Under the pieces are notes generated by a model. The model ran no database searches. It was not told the origin of the DNA and saw nothing but the letters and a program-made list of their open reading frames with translations. A stretch of 64,000 bases of DNA, taken from JBGPLJ01 sp035644395. Its GTDB lineage: Bacteria; Pseudomonadota; Gammaproteobacteria; Steroidobacterales; Steroidobacteraceae. The stretch is taken from positions 124,001 through 188,000 of the forward strand of contig DASQOR010000086.1 of the NCBI GenBank assembly GCA_035644395.1. The letters are read 5' to 3'. Below are positions 1 through 8,134 of this stretch, one piece after another (positions within the stretch are counted from its first letter, which is position 1; the number at the start of each line of letters is the position of its first letter). The position numbers were made by a program, and so were the translations under genes.

Positions 1-160
1 CGCTAGGTCGGGGATCAACTGCCGGCGAGGAGGCCGCTGTGGCGGGAGGCGGCGCCGGTGATTCGGCACCGACAGCCGGCGATGCAGTCGCGGCTCCGAT
101 GATCGCCAAGAGGCCCAGCGTTGCTTCGCAAAAGGATCGCCGGTCAAGCCCGTCGCGCAC
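1..160 (-). CDS. N-terminus of a protein with Tat-like signal (partial)
   Basis: The first 53 codons of a minus-strand gene that leaves the window at base 1. The GTG start at 160 is chosen because GAGGTGAT, a long match to the 16S anti-Shine-Dalgarno, ends four bases upstream. An in-frame GTG at 169 is the alternative. The product begins MRDGLDRRSFCEATLGLLAI, with a double arginine (RRSF) before a hydrophobic stretch and small residues, then an Ala/Pro-rich linker. This looks like a twin-arginine export signal, although the residues around RR are not a perfect consensus. The mature domain lies outside the window, so the function is unknown. It follows the VOC gene by only a few bases and is probably in the same operon. 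Confidence 0.6.
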   Translation of the reverse strand, partial: MRDGLDRRSFCEATLGLLAIIGAATASPAVGAESPAPPPATAASSPAVDPRPS

Positions 161-165
161 GTTAA

Positions 166-582
166 TCACCTCGCTTGCGGCCAGGGAGCGCCCTTCAGTT
201 CCACGATATTGCCTTCCGGGTCCGTCACGTAGACCGAGGGCCCGTCGCCTTCGGCGCCGTATCGCGACTCGACGGGTCCAGGCTCGACCCCGTGACCCTT
301 GAGGTGGCGGATGACTTCGTCGATATCGAAAGGATCGATTCTCAGGCAGAAGTGATCGAGGTTTCGACCTTCGGGGCCAGGCGCCGCGCCGCCGCTCCTG
401 CCGAGCTTGCCATCGATCGGCACGAGGTCGATGAGCGAGCTGCCGGCGCGTACCTGGTAGAGTCCGATGTCGGCCTGATCCTTCTCCCGCGTGCAGCCGA
501 TGACATTGACGTAGAACTCGAGCATGCGCGCGAGATCGCTCACGCGCAGCACCACATGATCGATCTGGCGGATGCGCAGCAC
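166..582 (-). CDS. VOC-fold (glyoxalase/dioxygenase superfamily) protein
   Basis: A 138-residue single-domain protein with the two beta-alpha-beta-beta-beta modules of the vicinal oxygen chelate fold. The first module has IDHVVLRVSDLARMLEFY, the second LDHFCLRI and YVTDPEGNIVELKG. Likely metal ligands are the His of IDH near residue 7, the His of LDH near 70 and the Glu of NIVELKG near the end. The GTG start at 582 puts the first strand at the N-terminus as usual; a longer upstream frame would only read back into the hydratase gene. The family includes glyoxalase I, extradiol dioxygenases and resistance proteins. The substrate cannot be told, but the neighbouring hydratase suggests degradation of an aromatic or keto-acid compound. 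Confidence 0.85.
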   Translation of the reverse strand: MLRIRQIDHVVLRVSDLARMLEFYVNVIGCTREKDQADIGLYQVRAGSSLIDLVPIDGKLGRSGGAAPGPEGRNLDHFCLRIDPFDIDEVIRHLKGHGVEPGPVESRYGAEGDGPSVYVTDPEGNIVELKGAPWPQAR

Positions 583-583
583 C

Positions 584-1393
584 TCAGGCCTCGAGGTCGA
601 GCCCGAGGCCCGGCAGGTCGATGCCGTCGAGCGCGGTCGTCCAGCTTTCACCCCCATGTATCAGCGGAGCGCCCGTGAGCGTGCCCGTGGTCACGAGTTC
701 GCCCGCGCCGAGCGGCTGAGCGCGTGGCTGGGAAGCAAGCACCGAAATGAGATGCGCGAGAGCCGCAACCGGACTGTCGAGCACTTTCGCGCCACCGCCC
801 CGATCCCGTTCCTTGCCGTCGCAGGTGAGCGTCAGCGTGAATCGAGCGAGCCGCGTGAGCACATCCGGCCCCAGCTGCCCGATCGTGCGCGGCTCGCCGA
901 CGAGGAGCGCCGCGTGCAGCGCGCAGGCGGCGATGGCATCGGACGCCTGGAACTTCCACCCCGGAAATGGCGACTCGACGATCTCAAAGCCATGCGCGAT
1001 CCAGTCGATGCTCGCGAGCACCGCGGACGGATCTCCCGGCACGGGCGGTGCGGAGCCAAAGCGTACGACGATCTCCGGCTCGATGCGGGCTTCGAGCAAG
1101 CTGCCGATCCGATAGCGGCCGCGCGATTGGGGCAGGTGGACGACCGTGCGGTCGTATACGTAGCCCCACACGGGAGCAGTGACACCGAAAACCGGCCAGA
1201 GATCCCGGTTGCTGAAGCCGATCTTGCGACCGACGGCGCGCTCACCGTCGCGGAGCCGCGCGCGGTGCACGAGGTCGGCCACTTCGTAGGCCGTGGCGAT
1301 GTCGAATCCCGCGACGCGGCCGCTGATCGGCGCGAGCGGGCGGCGGCGATCGCGCGCGACCTTGATCTCATTCGCCAGGGCTTGCAGATTCAC
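584..1393 (-). CDS. 2-keto-4-pentenoate hydratase-like (FAH superfamily) protein
   Basis: A 269-residue member of the hydratase/decarboxylase branch of the fumarylacetoacetate hydrolase superfamily (MhpD, DmpE/H type). Those enzymes use Mg2+ to hydrate 2-hydroxypentadienoate or decarboxylate oxalocrotonate in meta-cleavage pathways. Visible family features are GRKIGFSN near residue 56, the acidic metal-site segment EARIEPEIVVRF near 101-112, the motif ESPFPGWKFQASDAIA near 140, and a C-terminal GELVTTGTLTGA. The start is GTG, overlapping the stop of the acetyltransferase gene (GTGA). It sits between that gene and a VOC protein, but no ring-cleavage dioxygenase or aldolase is visible in the window, so the exact pathway is unknown. 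Confidence 0.8.
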   Translation of the reverse strand: MNLQALANEIKVARDRRRPLAPISGRVAGFDIATAYEVADLVHRARLRDGERAVGRKIGFSNRDLWPVFGVTAPVWGYVYDRTVVHLPQSRGRYRIGSLLEARIEPEIVVRFGSAPPVPGDPSAVLASIDWIAHGFEIVESPFPGWKFQASDAIAACALHAALLVGEPRTIGQLGPDVLTRLARFTLTLTCDGKERDRGGGAKVLDSPVAALAHLISVLASQPRAQPLGAGELVTTGTLTGAPLIHGGESWTTALDGIDLPGLGLDLEA

Positions 1394-1923
1394 GGCGCGT
1401 CCGTGCGCAGGAAGAACCGCCGCTCGGAGTCGAGCTCCGGCAGCTTGATCGTGCCGCGCAGCTGCAGGCCGATCTTGCGAAGTACGTTGGCCGACGCTTC
1501 GTTGTCGATGTCCGCAATCGCCGCGATCCTCTTGAGCGCGAATTTCTCCCGGCCGAGCTGCATGACGGCGAGGCCAGCTTCCGTCGCATAGCCCTGGCCG
1601 CTGTAGCGCGCGAGCAAGGCAAAGCCGATTTCAACGTCCTCCATGGAGGTGCGCTTCAGAAGGCCGCACATGCCGACGGCGACGTGATCGGCCTTGCGCT
1701 CGACCAGGAAGAGTCCGAAGCCGTGCTCCGCGTAACTCGCGATGGGACCGGTGCGCAGGTACTTGATGGCGTCGTCGAGATTGCGCACGCCCTTGTCGCC
1801 GATGAAGCGGTGAAAGAGCGGCTCATTCAAGAGCTCGAGGATGAGGGGTGCGTCCTCGTCGGTCATCTGCCACAGAATGAGGCGCTCGGTCGTGGCGGCC
1901 TTTATGTATTGTTTACCAGACAT
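1390..1923 (-). CDS. GNAT N-acetyltransferase, RimJ/RimL-like
   Basis: A 177-residue acetyltransferase with the RimJ/RimL-type layout. It has an N-terminal TERLILWQMTDEDAPLILEL, a central strand GLFLVERKADHVAVGMCGLL, the acetyl-CoA-binding RYSGQGYATEAGLAVMQ (Q/R-x-x-G-x-A) near residue 115, and NEASANVLRKIGL near 145. Such proteins acetylate alpha-amino groups of ribosomal proteins, or small amines and antibiotics; the target here is unknown. The ATG at 1923 is taken because family alignment begins just before TERL. The frame is open nine codons further upstream, but that would overlap the divergent promoter. The first gene of a four-gene minus-strand unit. Confidence 0.85.
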   Translation of the reverse strand: MSGKQYIKAATTERLILWQMTDEDAPLILELLNEPLFHRFIGDKGVRNLDDAIKYLRTGPIASYAEHGFGLFLVERKADHVAVGMCGLLKRTSMEDVEIGFALLARYSGQGYATEAGLAVMQLGREKFALKRIAAIADIDNEASANVLRKIGLQLRGTIKLPELDSERRFFLRTDAP

Positions 1924-1938
1924 AGTGTATGGTATAAC
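1909..1938 (+). promoter_or_regulatory. possible sigma70-type promoter for the membrane/HTH pair
   Basis: TTGTTT at 1909-1914 and TATAAC at 1933-1938 are separated by 18 bases. The -10 differs from consensus at one position and the -35 at three. The site is 27 bases before the ATG at 1965, which has GGGAG eight bases upstream. This is one of the few AT-rich spots in the region and lies in the divergent gap with the acetyltransferase gene. Confidence 0.45.
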
Positions 1939-1964
1939 GTACATCATCACCGGGAGTAACTAGC

Positions 1965-2387
1965 ATGTCGTTTCGCGAAAAGAGCGCGTGGATCTGTCTC
2001 ATCAGCATGTGCGCCGTGTTCATACCGTATTTCATCCACATCTTCCGGCTGACGGCGCGCCCCGGCTTCGACGCGGGCGCCATCCAGCATGCGATCGTCG
2101 CGGCCATCGCCTTTCAGACCGTGCTCGCCATTGTCGCGCATATCGTCATTGCCGTCGGCACCCGGCACCACACGGAAGACGAACGCGACGCGACCATCGC
2201 TTCGCGATCCTACCGCGACGCGTACACCGTATTCGCGGTCGCCGTGTGCGGCGGGTTGCTGCCCGTGATGATCTGGGGATCCGCATTCTCCGCCCTCTAC
2301 CTGAGCCAGTTCCTGCTGCTCGCCTTCGTGATCGCCGAGCTCGCCCACTATCTCGGCCAGATCATGCGCTACCGGTTCGGGAGCTGA
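1965..2387 (+). CDS. small four-helix inner-membrane protein, function unknown
   Basis: A 140-residue protein with four predicted transmembrane helices at about residues 7-27, 43-66, 88-107 and 110-133. A charged loop (GTRHHTEDERDATIASRSYR) sits between helices 2 and 3. GGGAG precedes the ATG by eight bases. The downstream XRE-type regulator gene starts one base after this stop codon. Compact pairs of a multi-helix membrane protein and a very small XRE regulator are common in bacteria, and the regulator usually controls the pair. No catalytic motif is visible. I do not recognise a named family with certainty and infer only that the two act together. Confidence 0.75.
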   Translation: MSFREKSAWICLISMCAVFIPYFIHIFRLTARPGFDAGAIQHAIVAAIAFQTVLAIVAHIVIAVGTRHHTEDERDATIASRSYRDAYTVFAVAVCGGLLPVMIWGSAFSALYLSQFLLLAFVIAELAHYLGQIMRYRFGS

Positions 2388-2388
2388 G

Positions 2389-2604
2389 GTGGCGGCGAAA
2401 CGTGTACGCAACAGCCTGCGCAAGCTCCGCTTCGAGGCCGACGAGATGACGCAGCAGGATCTTGCCGACCGCGCGGGCGTGACCCGCCAGACGATCATCG
2501 CCATCGAGGGAGACAAGTACGCGCCGTCGCTTGAACTCGCGTTTCGCATCGCCGCCGTGTTCGAAAAGCCCCTGGAAGAGGTCTTCCACTTCGTACCGCA
2601 ATGA
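2389..2604 (+). CDS. small XRE-family helix-turn-helix regulator
   Basis: A 71-residue protein that is almost entirely one Cro/XRE helix-turn-helix domain. MTQQDLADRAGVTRQTIIAI contains both helices, and NKYAPSL-type residues (here DKYAPSLELAFRIAAVF) complete the five-helix fold. There is no ligand or dimerisation domain. The GTG start one base after the previous stop is supported by GGAG and GAGG just upstream. Very short XRE proteins of this kind typically repress their own operon. Co-transcription with the four-helix membrane protein is near certain from spacing. What signal it answers to is not visible. Confidence 0.9.
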   Translation: MAAKRVRNSLRKLRFEADEMTQQDLADRAGVTRQTIIAIEGDKYAPSLELAFRIAAVFEKPLEEVFHFVPQ

Positions 2605-2652
2605 CGCGCGCATGCGCTGGTACAATGCGCGCCCTTTGTTAGAGGAGTGCGC

Positions 2653-5600
2653 ATGTCCGCGAAAGGGCAGCCGGGCGCCGCTGGCGCGACGATTCCCGGG
2701 CAGGATCCCTGGCTGACCGAAACCGGCCGCGAGATCAACGAGGTCTTCCTCGCTGACGAGACGCAGCGGGTGCGTGAACTCGTCGGGCTCGCGCGTCCGC
2801 CGGCCGCCGAGGCTGCCGCCGCGCACTCCTTGACCCTGGAACTCGTCGAGTCCGTACGCGCCAACCGTTCGGGCAAGAGCGGGCTCGATGCGTTCCTGCG
2901 CCAGTACGATCTCGCCTCGAAGGAGGGCGTCATCCTCATGTGCCTCGCCGAGGCACTGCTGCGTGTACCGGACAGCGAAACCGCGGACAAGCTGATCGCG
3001 GACAAGATCCGCGCGGGCGACTGGGCGCGGCACGCGGGCGAAGCGGATTCGCTGTTCGTCAATGCCTCGACCTGGGGTCTCATGCTCACGGGCCGCATCG
3101 TCCGCCCGGATCCCGAAGATACGCGCGATCCCGGCACGTTCATTGCGCGGCTCGCATCGCGGCTGGGCGAGCCCGTGGTCCGCGGCGCGCTGCGCCAGGC
3201 CATGCGCATCATGGGCCATCAGTTCGTCATGGGCCGCAACATCGAGGAAGCGCTCGAGCGCGCGCATGCGAGCCCGCAGTATCGCTATTCGTTCGACATG
3301 CTGGGCGAAGCGGCCTTCACGAGCGCGGACGCGATCCGCTACTTCGACGCGTACGTCGCCGCGATCGAGGCGCTCGGCAAGTCGCTCTCGGGCCAGGTCT
3401 TCGGGCCGGCGACCCCGAGCATCTCCGTGAAGCTCTCGGCCCTGCATCCGCGCTACGAGTACGCGCAGCGACGGCGCGTGCACGCCGAGCTGACGCCACA
3501 GGTGCAGACGCTGGCGGAGCGCGCGCGCGCGGCGGGCATCGCGCTCACCGTCGATGCGGAGGAATCCGAACGCCTGGAGATCTCGCTCGAGATCGTCGCG
3601 GCCGTGCTGCGTTCTCCCGTCACCGCCAACTGGGCCGGATTCGGCCTTGCCGTGCAGGCCTACCAGAAGCGCGCGCTGCCCGCGCTTCGCCATCTCGAGA
3701 ACGTCGCGCGCGGCTCGCGGCGCACGCTCAATGTGCGCCTGGTCAAGGGCGCCTACTGGGACAGCGAAGTCAAGCGCGCACAGGAGCGTGGACTTGCCGG
3801 CTATCCGGTCTTCACCCGCAAGATCAACACCGACGTGTCGTATCTCGCGTGCGCGCGCTACATGCTCGAATCGGCGACATCGCTCTACCCGCAGTTTGCG
3901 ACCCACAACGCGCATACGGTCGCGACCATCATCACGCGGGCGCGGGCGGTCGGACGATCCTTCGAATTCCAGCGCCTGCACGGCATGGGCGAGGAGTTGT
4001 ACGCGGAAGTCGTCGGCCCGGAAAAACTGAACGCCCCGTGCCGGGTCTACGCGCCGGTCGGTGCGCATGAAGACCTGCTGCCGTACCTCGTGCGGCGGCT
4101 CCTCGAGAACGGCGCGAACACCTCGTTCGTCAATCGCATCGTGGACGAGCGGCTGCCCGCCGGCGAGGTCGCCGCGGACCCGGTCGGGCAGGTGATGCAC
4201 CTCGCCGAAATCCCGCATCCACGCATCCCGGCGCCGCGCAATCTCTTCGGCAGCGCGCGGCTCAATTCGCGCGGCGTCAATTTTGCGGACGGCTACGAAC
4301 TCGAGGCGCTGACGAGCGCGATGAACGAGTCGCAGGAGCGGGAACGCTGGGCGGCGCCGATCGTGAAGGGCGAACGGCGGCGGGGCATCGCAAGCCCGGT
4401 GACGAACCCTGCGAACCTGCGCGACGTGGTGGGAACGGTTGAACAGGCGGATGCCTCGCTCGCGCAGACCGCCGTCGACATCGCGCGCGCCGCGCAACCG
4501 GACTGGGACGCCATCGGCCCCGCGGAGCGTGCCAGGATCCTGCTGCGAGCCGCGGACGCGTTCGAGGAAGAGCGCGCGGGTCTCGTCTCGCTCGCCGTAC
4601 GCGAGGCCGGCAAGACGCTGCCGGACGGCGTCGCGGAAGTGCGGGAGGCGGTCGATTTCCTGCGCTACTACGCAACGCAGGCGGTTGAGCAATTCGGCGA
4701 AGCGCTGCTGCTGCCGGGTCCGACCGGCGAGAGCAACCGACTCGCGGCCCGCGGGCGCGGCACGTTCGCGTGCATCAGCCCGTGGAACTTTCCGCTCGCC
4801 ATCTTCACGGGCCAGGTCGCTGCGGCACTCGTCACGGGCAATGCCGTGATCGCCAAGCCCGCCGAGCAGACTCCCCTGATGGCCGCGCGCGCCGTCGAGC
4901 TGTTGCACGCTGCGGGAGTTCCGGGCGAGGTGCTTGCGTACCTGCCGGGCGACGGCGTGGAAATCGGCGGCACGCTCGTCGGGCACGAAGGCGTCAGCGG
5001 CATCGCCTTCACGGGATCCACGGACACCGCTCACGTCATTCATCGCGGCCTGGCGGCGCGCAATGGCGCGATCGCGACGCTCATCGCGGAGACCGGCGGG
5101 CTGAATGCCATGCTGGTCGACAGCTCGGCGCTGCCGGAGCAGGTGGTATCCGACGTGGTGATATCCGCATTCAACAGCGCGGGCCAGCGTTGCTCCGCCC
5201 TCAGGGTCCTGTTTCTGCAGCGAGAGATCGCCGACCGCGTCGAGCGGCTGCTCGCGGGCTACATGGACGAACTCATCGTCGGCGATCCCGCGGATCTCGC
5301 GACGGACGTCGGCCCCGTGATCGATTCCGAGGCGCAACAGCGGCTCGAGGCGCACGCCGCGGCGATCGTCCGCGGTGCGCCCTGGCAACACCGGGTGAAG
5401 CTCGGACCGAGTGCGGCTGCCGGCCACTTCGTGGCGCCGCTGGCGGTCGAGATCGATTCCTTCGATCGCCTCGCGGGCGAAGTCTTCGGGCCGATCCTGC
5501 ACGTCGTGCGCTACGAAGCGAGTGCCCTCGACCGCGTGCTCGATGCGATCAACGCCAAGGGTTTCGGCCTGACGCTCGGCGTGCATACGCGCATCGATGC

Positions 5601-5829
5601 GGCAGCACGCTACATCGCCAATCGCGTGCGGGTCGGCAATGTCTACGTGAACCGCAACATGATCGGCGCCGTCGTCGGCGTGCAGCCGTTCGGCGGCTGC
5701 GGCTTGTCGGGTACCGGGCCCAAGGCGGGTGGCCCACGTTACCTCGAGCGCTTCACGACGGAGCAGACCGTGACGATCAATACGGCCGCGGTCGGGGGCA
5801 ACACGACGCTGCTGTCCCTCGGCGACTGA
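2653..5829 (+). CDS. putA: PutA: proline dehydrogenase / glutamate-semialdehyde dehydrogenase
   Basis: A 1058-residue bifunctional enzyme that oxidises proline to glutamate using FAD and NAD+, normally at the inner face of the membrane. The proline dehydrogenase barrel covers roughly residues 80-440, including RLVKGAYWDSEVKRAQ and the RRLLENGANTSFVNRI segment. The aldehyde dehydrogenase domain covers roughly 520-1030, with Glu813 in ETGG and catalytic Cys847 in AGQRCSALR. There is no N-terminal ribbon-helix-helix DNA-binding domain, unlike the about 1320-residue E. coli protein, so this one should not repress its own gene. The ATG at 2653 is preferred because GAGGAG ends five bases upstream; an in-frame GTG at 2647 overlaps that site. 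A TACAAT -10-like hexamer lies at 2621 but without a clear -35. sdaA follows six bases later. Confidence 0.96.
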   Translation: MSAKGQPGAAGATIPGQDPWLTETGREINEVFLADETQRVRELVGLARPPAAEAAAAHSLTLELVESVRANRSGKSGLDAFLRQYDLASKEGVILMCLAEALLRVPDSETADKLIADKIRAGDWARHAGEADSLFVNASTWGLMLTGRIVRPDPEDTRDPGTFIARLASRLGEPVVRGALRQAMRIMGHQFVMGRNIEEALERAHASPQYRYSFDMLGEAAFTSADAIRYFDAYVAAIEALGKSLSGQVFGPATPSISVKLSALHPRYEYAQRRRVHAELTPQVQTLAERARAAGIALTVDAEESERLEISLEIVAAVLRSPVTANWAGFGLAVQAYQKRALPALRHLENVARGSRRTLNVRLVKGAYWDSEVKRAQERGLAGYPVFTRKINTDVSYLACARYMLESATSLYPQFATHNAHTVATIITRARAVGRSFEFQRLHGMGEELYAEVVGPEKLNAPCRVYAPVGAHEDLLPYLVRRLLENGANTSFVNRIVDERLPAGEVAADPVGQVMHLAEIPHPRIPAPRNLFGSARLNSRGVNFADGYELEALTSAMNESQERERWAAPIVKGERRRGIASPVTNPANLRDVVGTVEQADASLAQTAVDIARAAQPDWDAIGPAERARILLRAADAFEEERAGLVSLAVREAGKTLPDGVAEVREAVDFLRYYATQAVEQFGEALLLPGPTGESNRLAARGRGTFACISPWNFPLAIFTGQVAAALVTGNAVIAKPAEQTPLMAARAVELLHAAGVPGEVLAYLPGDGVEIGGTLVGHEGVSGIAFTGSTDTAHVIHRGLAARNGAIATLIAETGGLNAMLVDSSALPEQVVSDVVISAFNSAGQRCSALRVLFLQREIADRVERLLAGYMDELIVGDPADLATDVGPVIDSEAQQRLEAHAAAIVRGAPWQHRVKLGPSAAAGHFVAPLAVEIDSFDRLAGEVFGPILHVVRYEASALDRVLDAINAKGFGLTLGVHTRIDAAARYIANRVRVGNVYVNRNMIGAVVGVQPFGGCGLSGTGPKAGGPRYLERFTTEQTVTINTAAVGGNTTLLSLGD

Positions 5830-5835
5830 GCGGCG

Positions 5836-7206
5836 ATGAGCCTCAGCGTCTTCGACATCTTCAAGATCGGCATCGGGCCGTCGAGTTCGCATACGGTCGG
5901 GCCGATGCGCGCAGCGCGCGCGTTCGCGCTGGAACTCGAGCAGGCGGGCGAGCTCGCGGCCGTGCAGGAAGTCGCGATACGCCTCTACGGGTCGCTCGCG
6001 CTGACGGGCAAGGGTCACGGCACCGACCGCGCCATCCTGCTCGGCCTTGAAGGAGCCGAACCCGACAAGATCGATCCCGATGCGGTGGAAGGCGCCGTAG
6101 GCCGCATCCGGGCGAACGGCAAGCTGCGGCTGCTGGGCAAGCACGAGATCGCCTTCGACGAGCCGATGCAGCTTCTTTTCCAGAGGAGCGAGGTGCTGCC
6201 GGGGCACAGCAACGGCATGCGCTTCAGCGCGCTCGCCGCCGACGGACGCGTGCTCCGCGATGGCGAGTTCTATTCGGTCGGCGGTGGCTTCGTGGTACGC
6301 GCGGGCGATACGGAAGGCGGCGGCGACGCGGTGCCTGTCGTGAAAGTACCGCTGCCGTTTTCCAGCGGAGCGGAGCTGCTGCGGCAATGCAAGGAGCACG
6401 GTCTGGAGATTTTCGAATTGCAGTGGCGCAATGAATTCGCGTGGCGTACCGAGGCCGAGGTTCGCGCCCGGCTCACGGAGGTGTGGAGCGTCATGCAGGC
6501 CTGCGTCGAGCGGGGCTTTCGCCAGCAGGGCGTCTTGCCGGGTGTGCTCAAGGTTCGCCGCCGCGCTCCGCGCATGTATCGGATGCTCACCGACGGTGCG
6601 CAGCCGGGGCCACTCGATGTCATGGACTGGGTCAATGTCGTCGCACTGTCCGTCAACGAAGAGAATGCCGCCGGCGGACGGGTCGTGACGGCGCCTACCA
6701 ATGGCGCGGCTGGCATCGTGCCCGCGGTGCTCCACTACTACCGGCGCTTCGAAGCAGGCGCCAACGACGAGGGGATTCATCGTTTCCTGCTGACGGCCGG
6801 CGCCATCGGCATGCTCTATAAAGAGAATGCGTCGATCTCGGGGGCCGAAATGGGCTGCCAGGGCGAAGTCGGAGTCGCTTGTTCGATGGCGGCAGCCGGA
6901 CTCGTCGCCGCCCTGCACGGTACGAACGAGCAGGTGGAGAACGCCGCCGAGATCGGCATGGAGCACAACCTCGGGCTGACCTGCGATCCGATCGCGGGCC
7001 TCGTGCAGATCCCCTGCATCGAGCGCAATGCGATGGGGTCGGTGAAGGCCATCAACGCCGCGCGGCTCGCCATGCGCGGCGACGGCACTCACAAGGTGTC
7101 GCTTGACCAGGTCATCGCGACCATGCGCCAGACCGGCCGCGACATGTCGACCAACTACAAGGAAACCTCGCAGGGAGGCCTTGCGGTCAACGTTCCGGAG
7201 TGCTGA
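5836..7206 (+). CDS. sdaA: L-serine ammonia-lyase (iron-sulfur)
   Basis: A 456-residue single-chain L-serine dehydratase that converts serine to pyruvate and ammonia with a [4Fe-4S] cluster. The N-terminal beta domain opens with FKIGIGPSSSHTVGPM. The alpha domain carries APTNGAAGIVP, GMLYKENASISGAEMGCQGE and GMEHNLGLTCDPIAGLVQIP. The cysteines in the last two motifs and in the following IPCIERN are the expected cluster ligands. Length matches the E. coli SdaA/SdaB class. It starts six bases after the putA stop, so proline and serine breakdown are probably co-expressed here. After the stop there are about 100 bases to the convergent sixA gene. Confidence 0.96.
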   Translation: MSLSVFDIFKIGIGPSSSHTVGPMRAARAFALELEQAGELAAVQEVAIRLYGSLALTGKGHGTDRAILLGLEGAEPDKIDPDAVEGAVGRIRANGKLRLLGKHEIAFDEPMQLLFQRSEVLPGHSNGMRFSALAADGRVLRDGEFYSVGGGFVVRAGDTEGGGDAVPVVKVPLPFSSGAELLRQCKEHGLEIFELQWRNEFAWRTEAEVRARLTEVWSVMQACVERGFRQQGVLPGVLKVRRRAPRMYRMLTDGAQPGPLDVMDWVNVVALSVNEENAAGGRVVTAPTNGAAGIVPAVLHYYRRFEAGANDEGIHRFLLTAGAIGMLYKENASISGAEMGCQGEVGVACSMAAAGLVAALHGTNEQVENAAEIGMEHNLGLTCDPIAGLVQIPCIERNAMGSVKAINAARLAMRGDGTHKVSLDQVIATMRQTGRDMSTNYKETSQGGLAVNVPEC

Positions 7207-7304
7207 CGCACGCTATTCGTACTTGTGCGCCGGGACCAGGTGGAACGCGGTCTGGTAGTACGCGACCGCGGGCTCTTCGAGTGCCGCATCACGCGCGGCC
7301 GCCG

Positions 7305-7814
7305 CTAGCGCCAGAACAGGAATCGCCGCCGTGGTTGCTCGTAGCGGGCGTTGAGGCCCTTGCCGACGTCCGCCTGGCTCCATTCGGCGATGTCGAATTC
7401 CAGGGTGCACGCGCCGGCCGGCGTCAGTTCCGGCTCGTCGTGATTGCCGGTGAGCTGGCGCGCAAGTTCCGTGATGCCCGGATTGTGGCCGAACATCATG
7501 AGCTGCTCGATGCGAGGCCCGGTTTCACGGATCACCGCGAGCAGGTCCGTCGCGGACGCGAGATAAATGCGCTCATCCGTCAGTATGCGCCGCAGCGGCA
7601 GGTTGAGCTCCTTGGCGAAAATCGTGGCCGTGGTGTAGGCGCGCACGGCGGGACTTGTCAGCAGGAGATCCGCCGCGTGCAGCAGGGGTCCCAGTATCTG
7701 CGCCATCTCGCGTGCCTGCTGCTGGCCGCGCCGGTTGAGCGGGCGTTCGAAGTCGCTGTACTGCCGGTTGTCCCAGTCGGCGCGCGCGTGGCGCACGATG
7801 GTCAGGCGTTTCAT
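7305..7814 (-). CDS. sixA: phosphohistidine phosphatase SixA-like
   Basis: A 169-residue histidine phosphatase-superfamily protein. It starts MKRLTIVRHARADWDNRQYS, with the catalytic RHA (His9; RHG in most relatives), and has ERPLNRRGQQQAREMA. A later phosphate-binding MMFGHNPGITELA supplies the second catalytic histidine. SixA removes phosphate from histidine phosphotransfer domains, in E. coli notably NPr of the nitrogen PTS. It overlaps the end of the Rieske gene by four bases (ATGA) and so is the last gene of the SUF operon. That is an unusual place for it, and a link to Fe-S assembly is not established. Confidence 0.88.
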   Translation of the reverse strand: MKRLTIVRHARADWDNRQYSDFERPLNRRGQQQAREMAQILGPLLHAADLLLTSPAVRAYTTATIFAKELNLPLRRILTDERIYLASATDLLAVIRETGPRIEQLMMFGHNPGITELARQLTGNHDEPELTPAGACTLEFDIAEWSQADVGKGLNARYEQPRRRFLFWR

Positions 7815-8128
7815 GCGCCGCCCCGCAGCGTGACGCGGCCTTCCGCGACTCGCACCTCATAGGCCTTGACCGGTTCGTGCGCAGGTGGAGTCAGTGCCGC
7901 TCCGGTCTTCAGGCAGAAGCGCGCGCCGTGCCTCGGGCAGATGATCTGATCGCCCTCGACGGGACCGCTTGCGAGTTCCTCGCCGTCGTGGGTGCAACGA
8001 TTGTCGATTGCAAAGAAACGGCCATCGGAGTTCACGACGACGATCTCCCTGCCCCGGACTTCGAACACCCGGCCCTCGCCGGACGGGAAGTCCTCGACGC
8101 GCCCCAGGTCCTGCCAGCCGACGCTCAT
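7811..8128 (-). CDS. Rieske [2Fe-2S] ferredoxin-like protein in the SUF operon
   Basis: A 105-residue protein made of a single Rieske domain. The ligand boxes are CTH (Cys45, His47) and CPRH (Cys64, His67), spaced as in NirD and ring-hydroxylating dioxygenase ferredoxins. It has no signal peptide or membrane segment, so it is cytoplasmic. It starts six bases after the sufT stop. Small Rieske proteins do occur in SUF operons of some proteobacteria. A role in electron supply or as an acceptor of newly made clusters is inference. The start ATG gives a normal-length N-terminal strand (MSVGWQDLG). Confidence 0.88.
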   Translation of the reverse strand: MSVGWQDLGRVEDFPSGEGRVFEVRGREIVVVNSDGRFFAIDNRCTHDGEELASGPVEGDQIICPRHGARFCLKTGAALTPPAHEPVKAYEVRVAEGRVTLRGGA

Positions 8129-8134
8129 GGCGCG

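Noticed and set aside
39..302. 87-codon plus-strand frame at the left edge
   Set aside because: It lies opposite the Tat-like protein and VOC genes, is Arg-rich and has no ribosome site.
2362..7092. Very long open frame (about 1576 codons) antisense to putA and sdaA
   Set aside because: High-GC codon bias leaves antisense frames open. The translation is Arg/His/Asp-rich without domains, while the plus strand encodes two complete enzymes.
7213..7304. Minus-strand frame ending in a peptide with AVAYYQTAFHLVPAHKYE, just downstream of sixA
   Set aside because: The ending looks protein-like and could be the remnant of a lost gene or a frameshifted extension. But it has no start codon of its own outside the sixA shadow and no recognised family.
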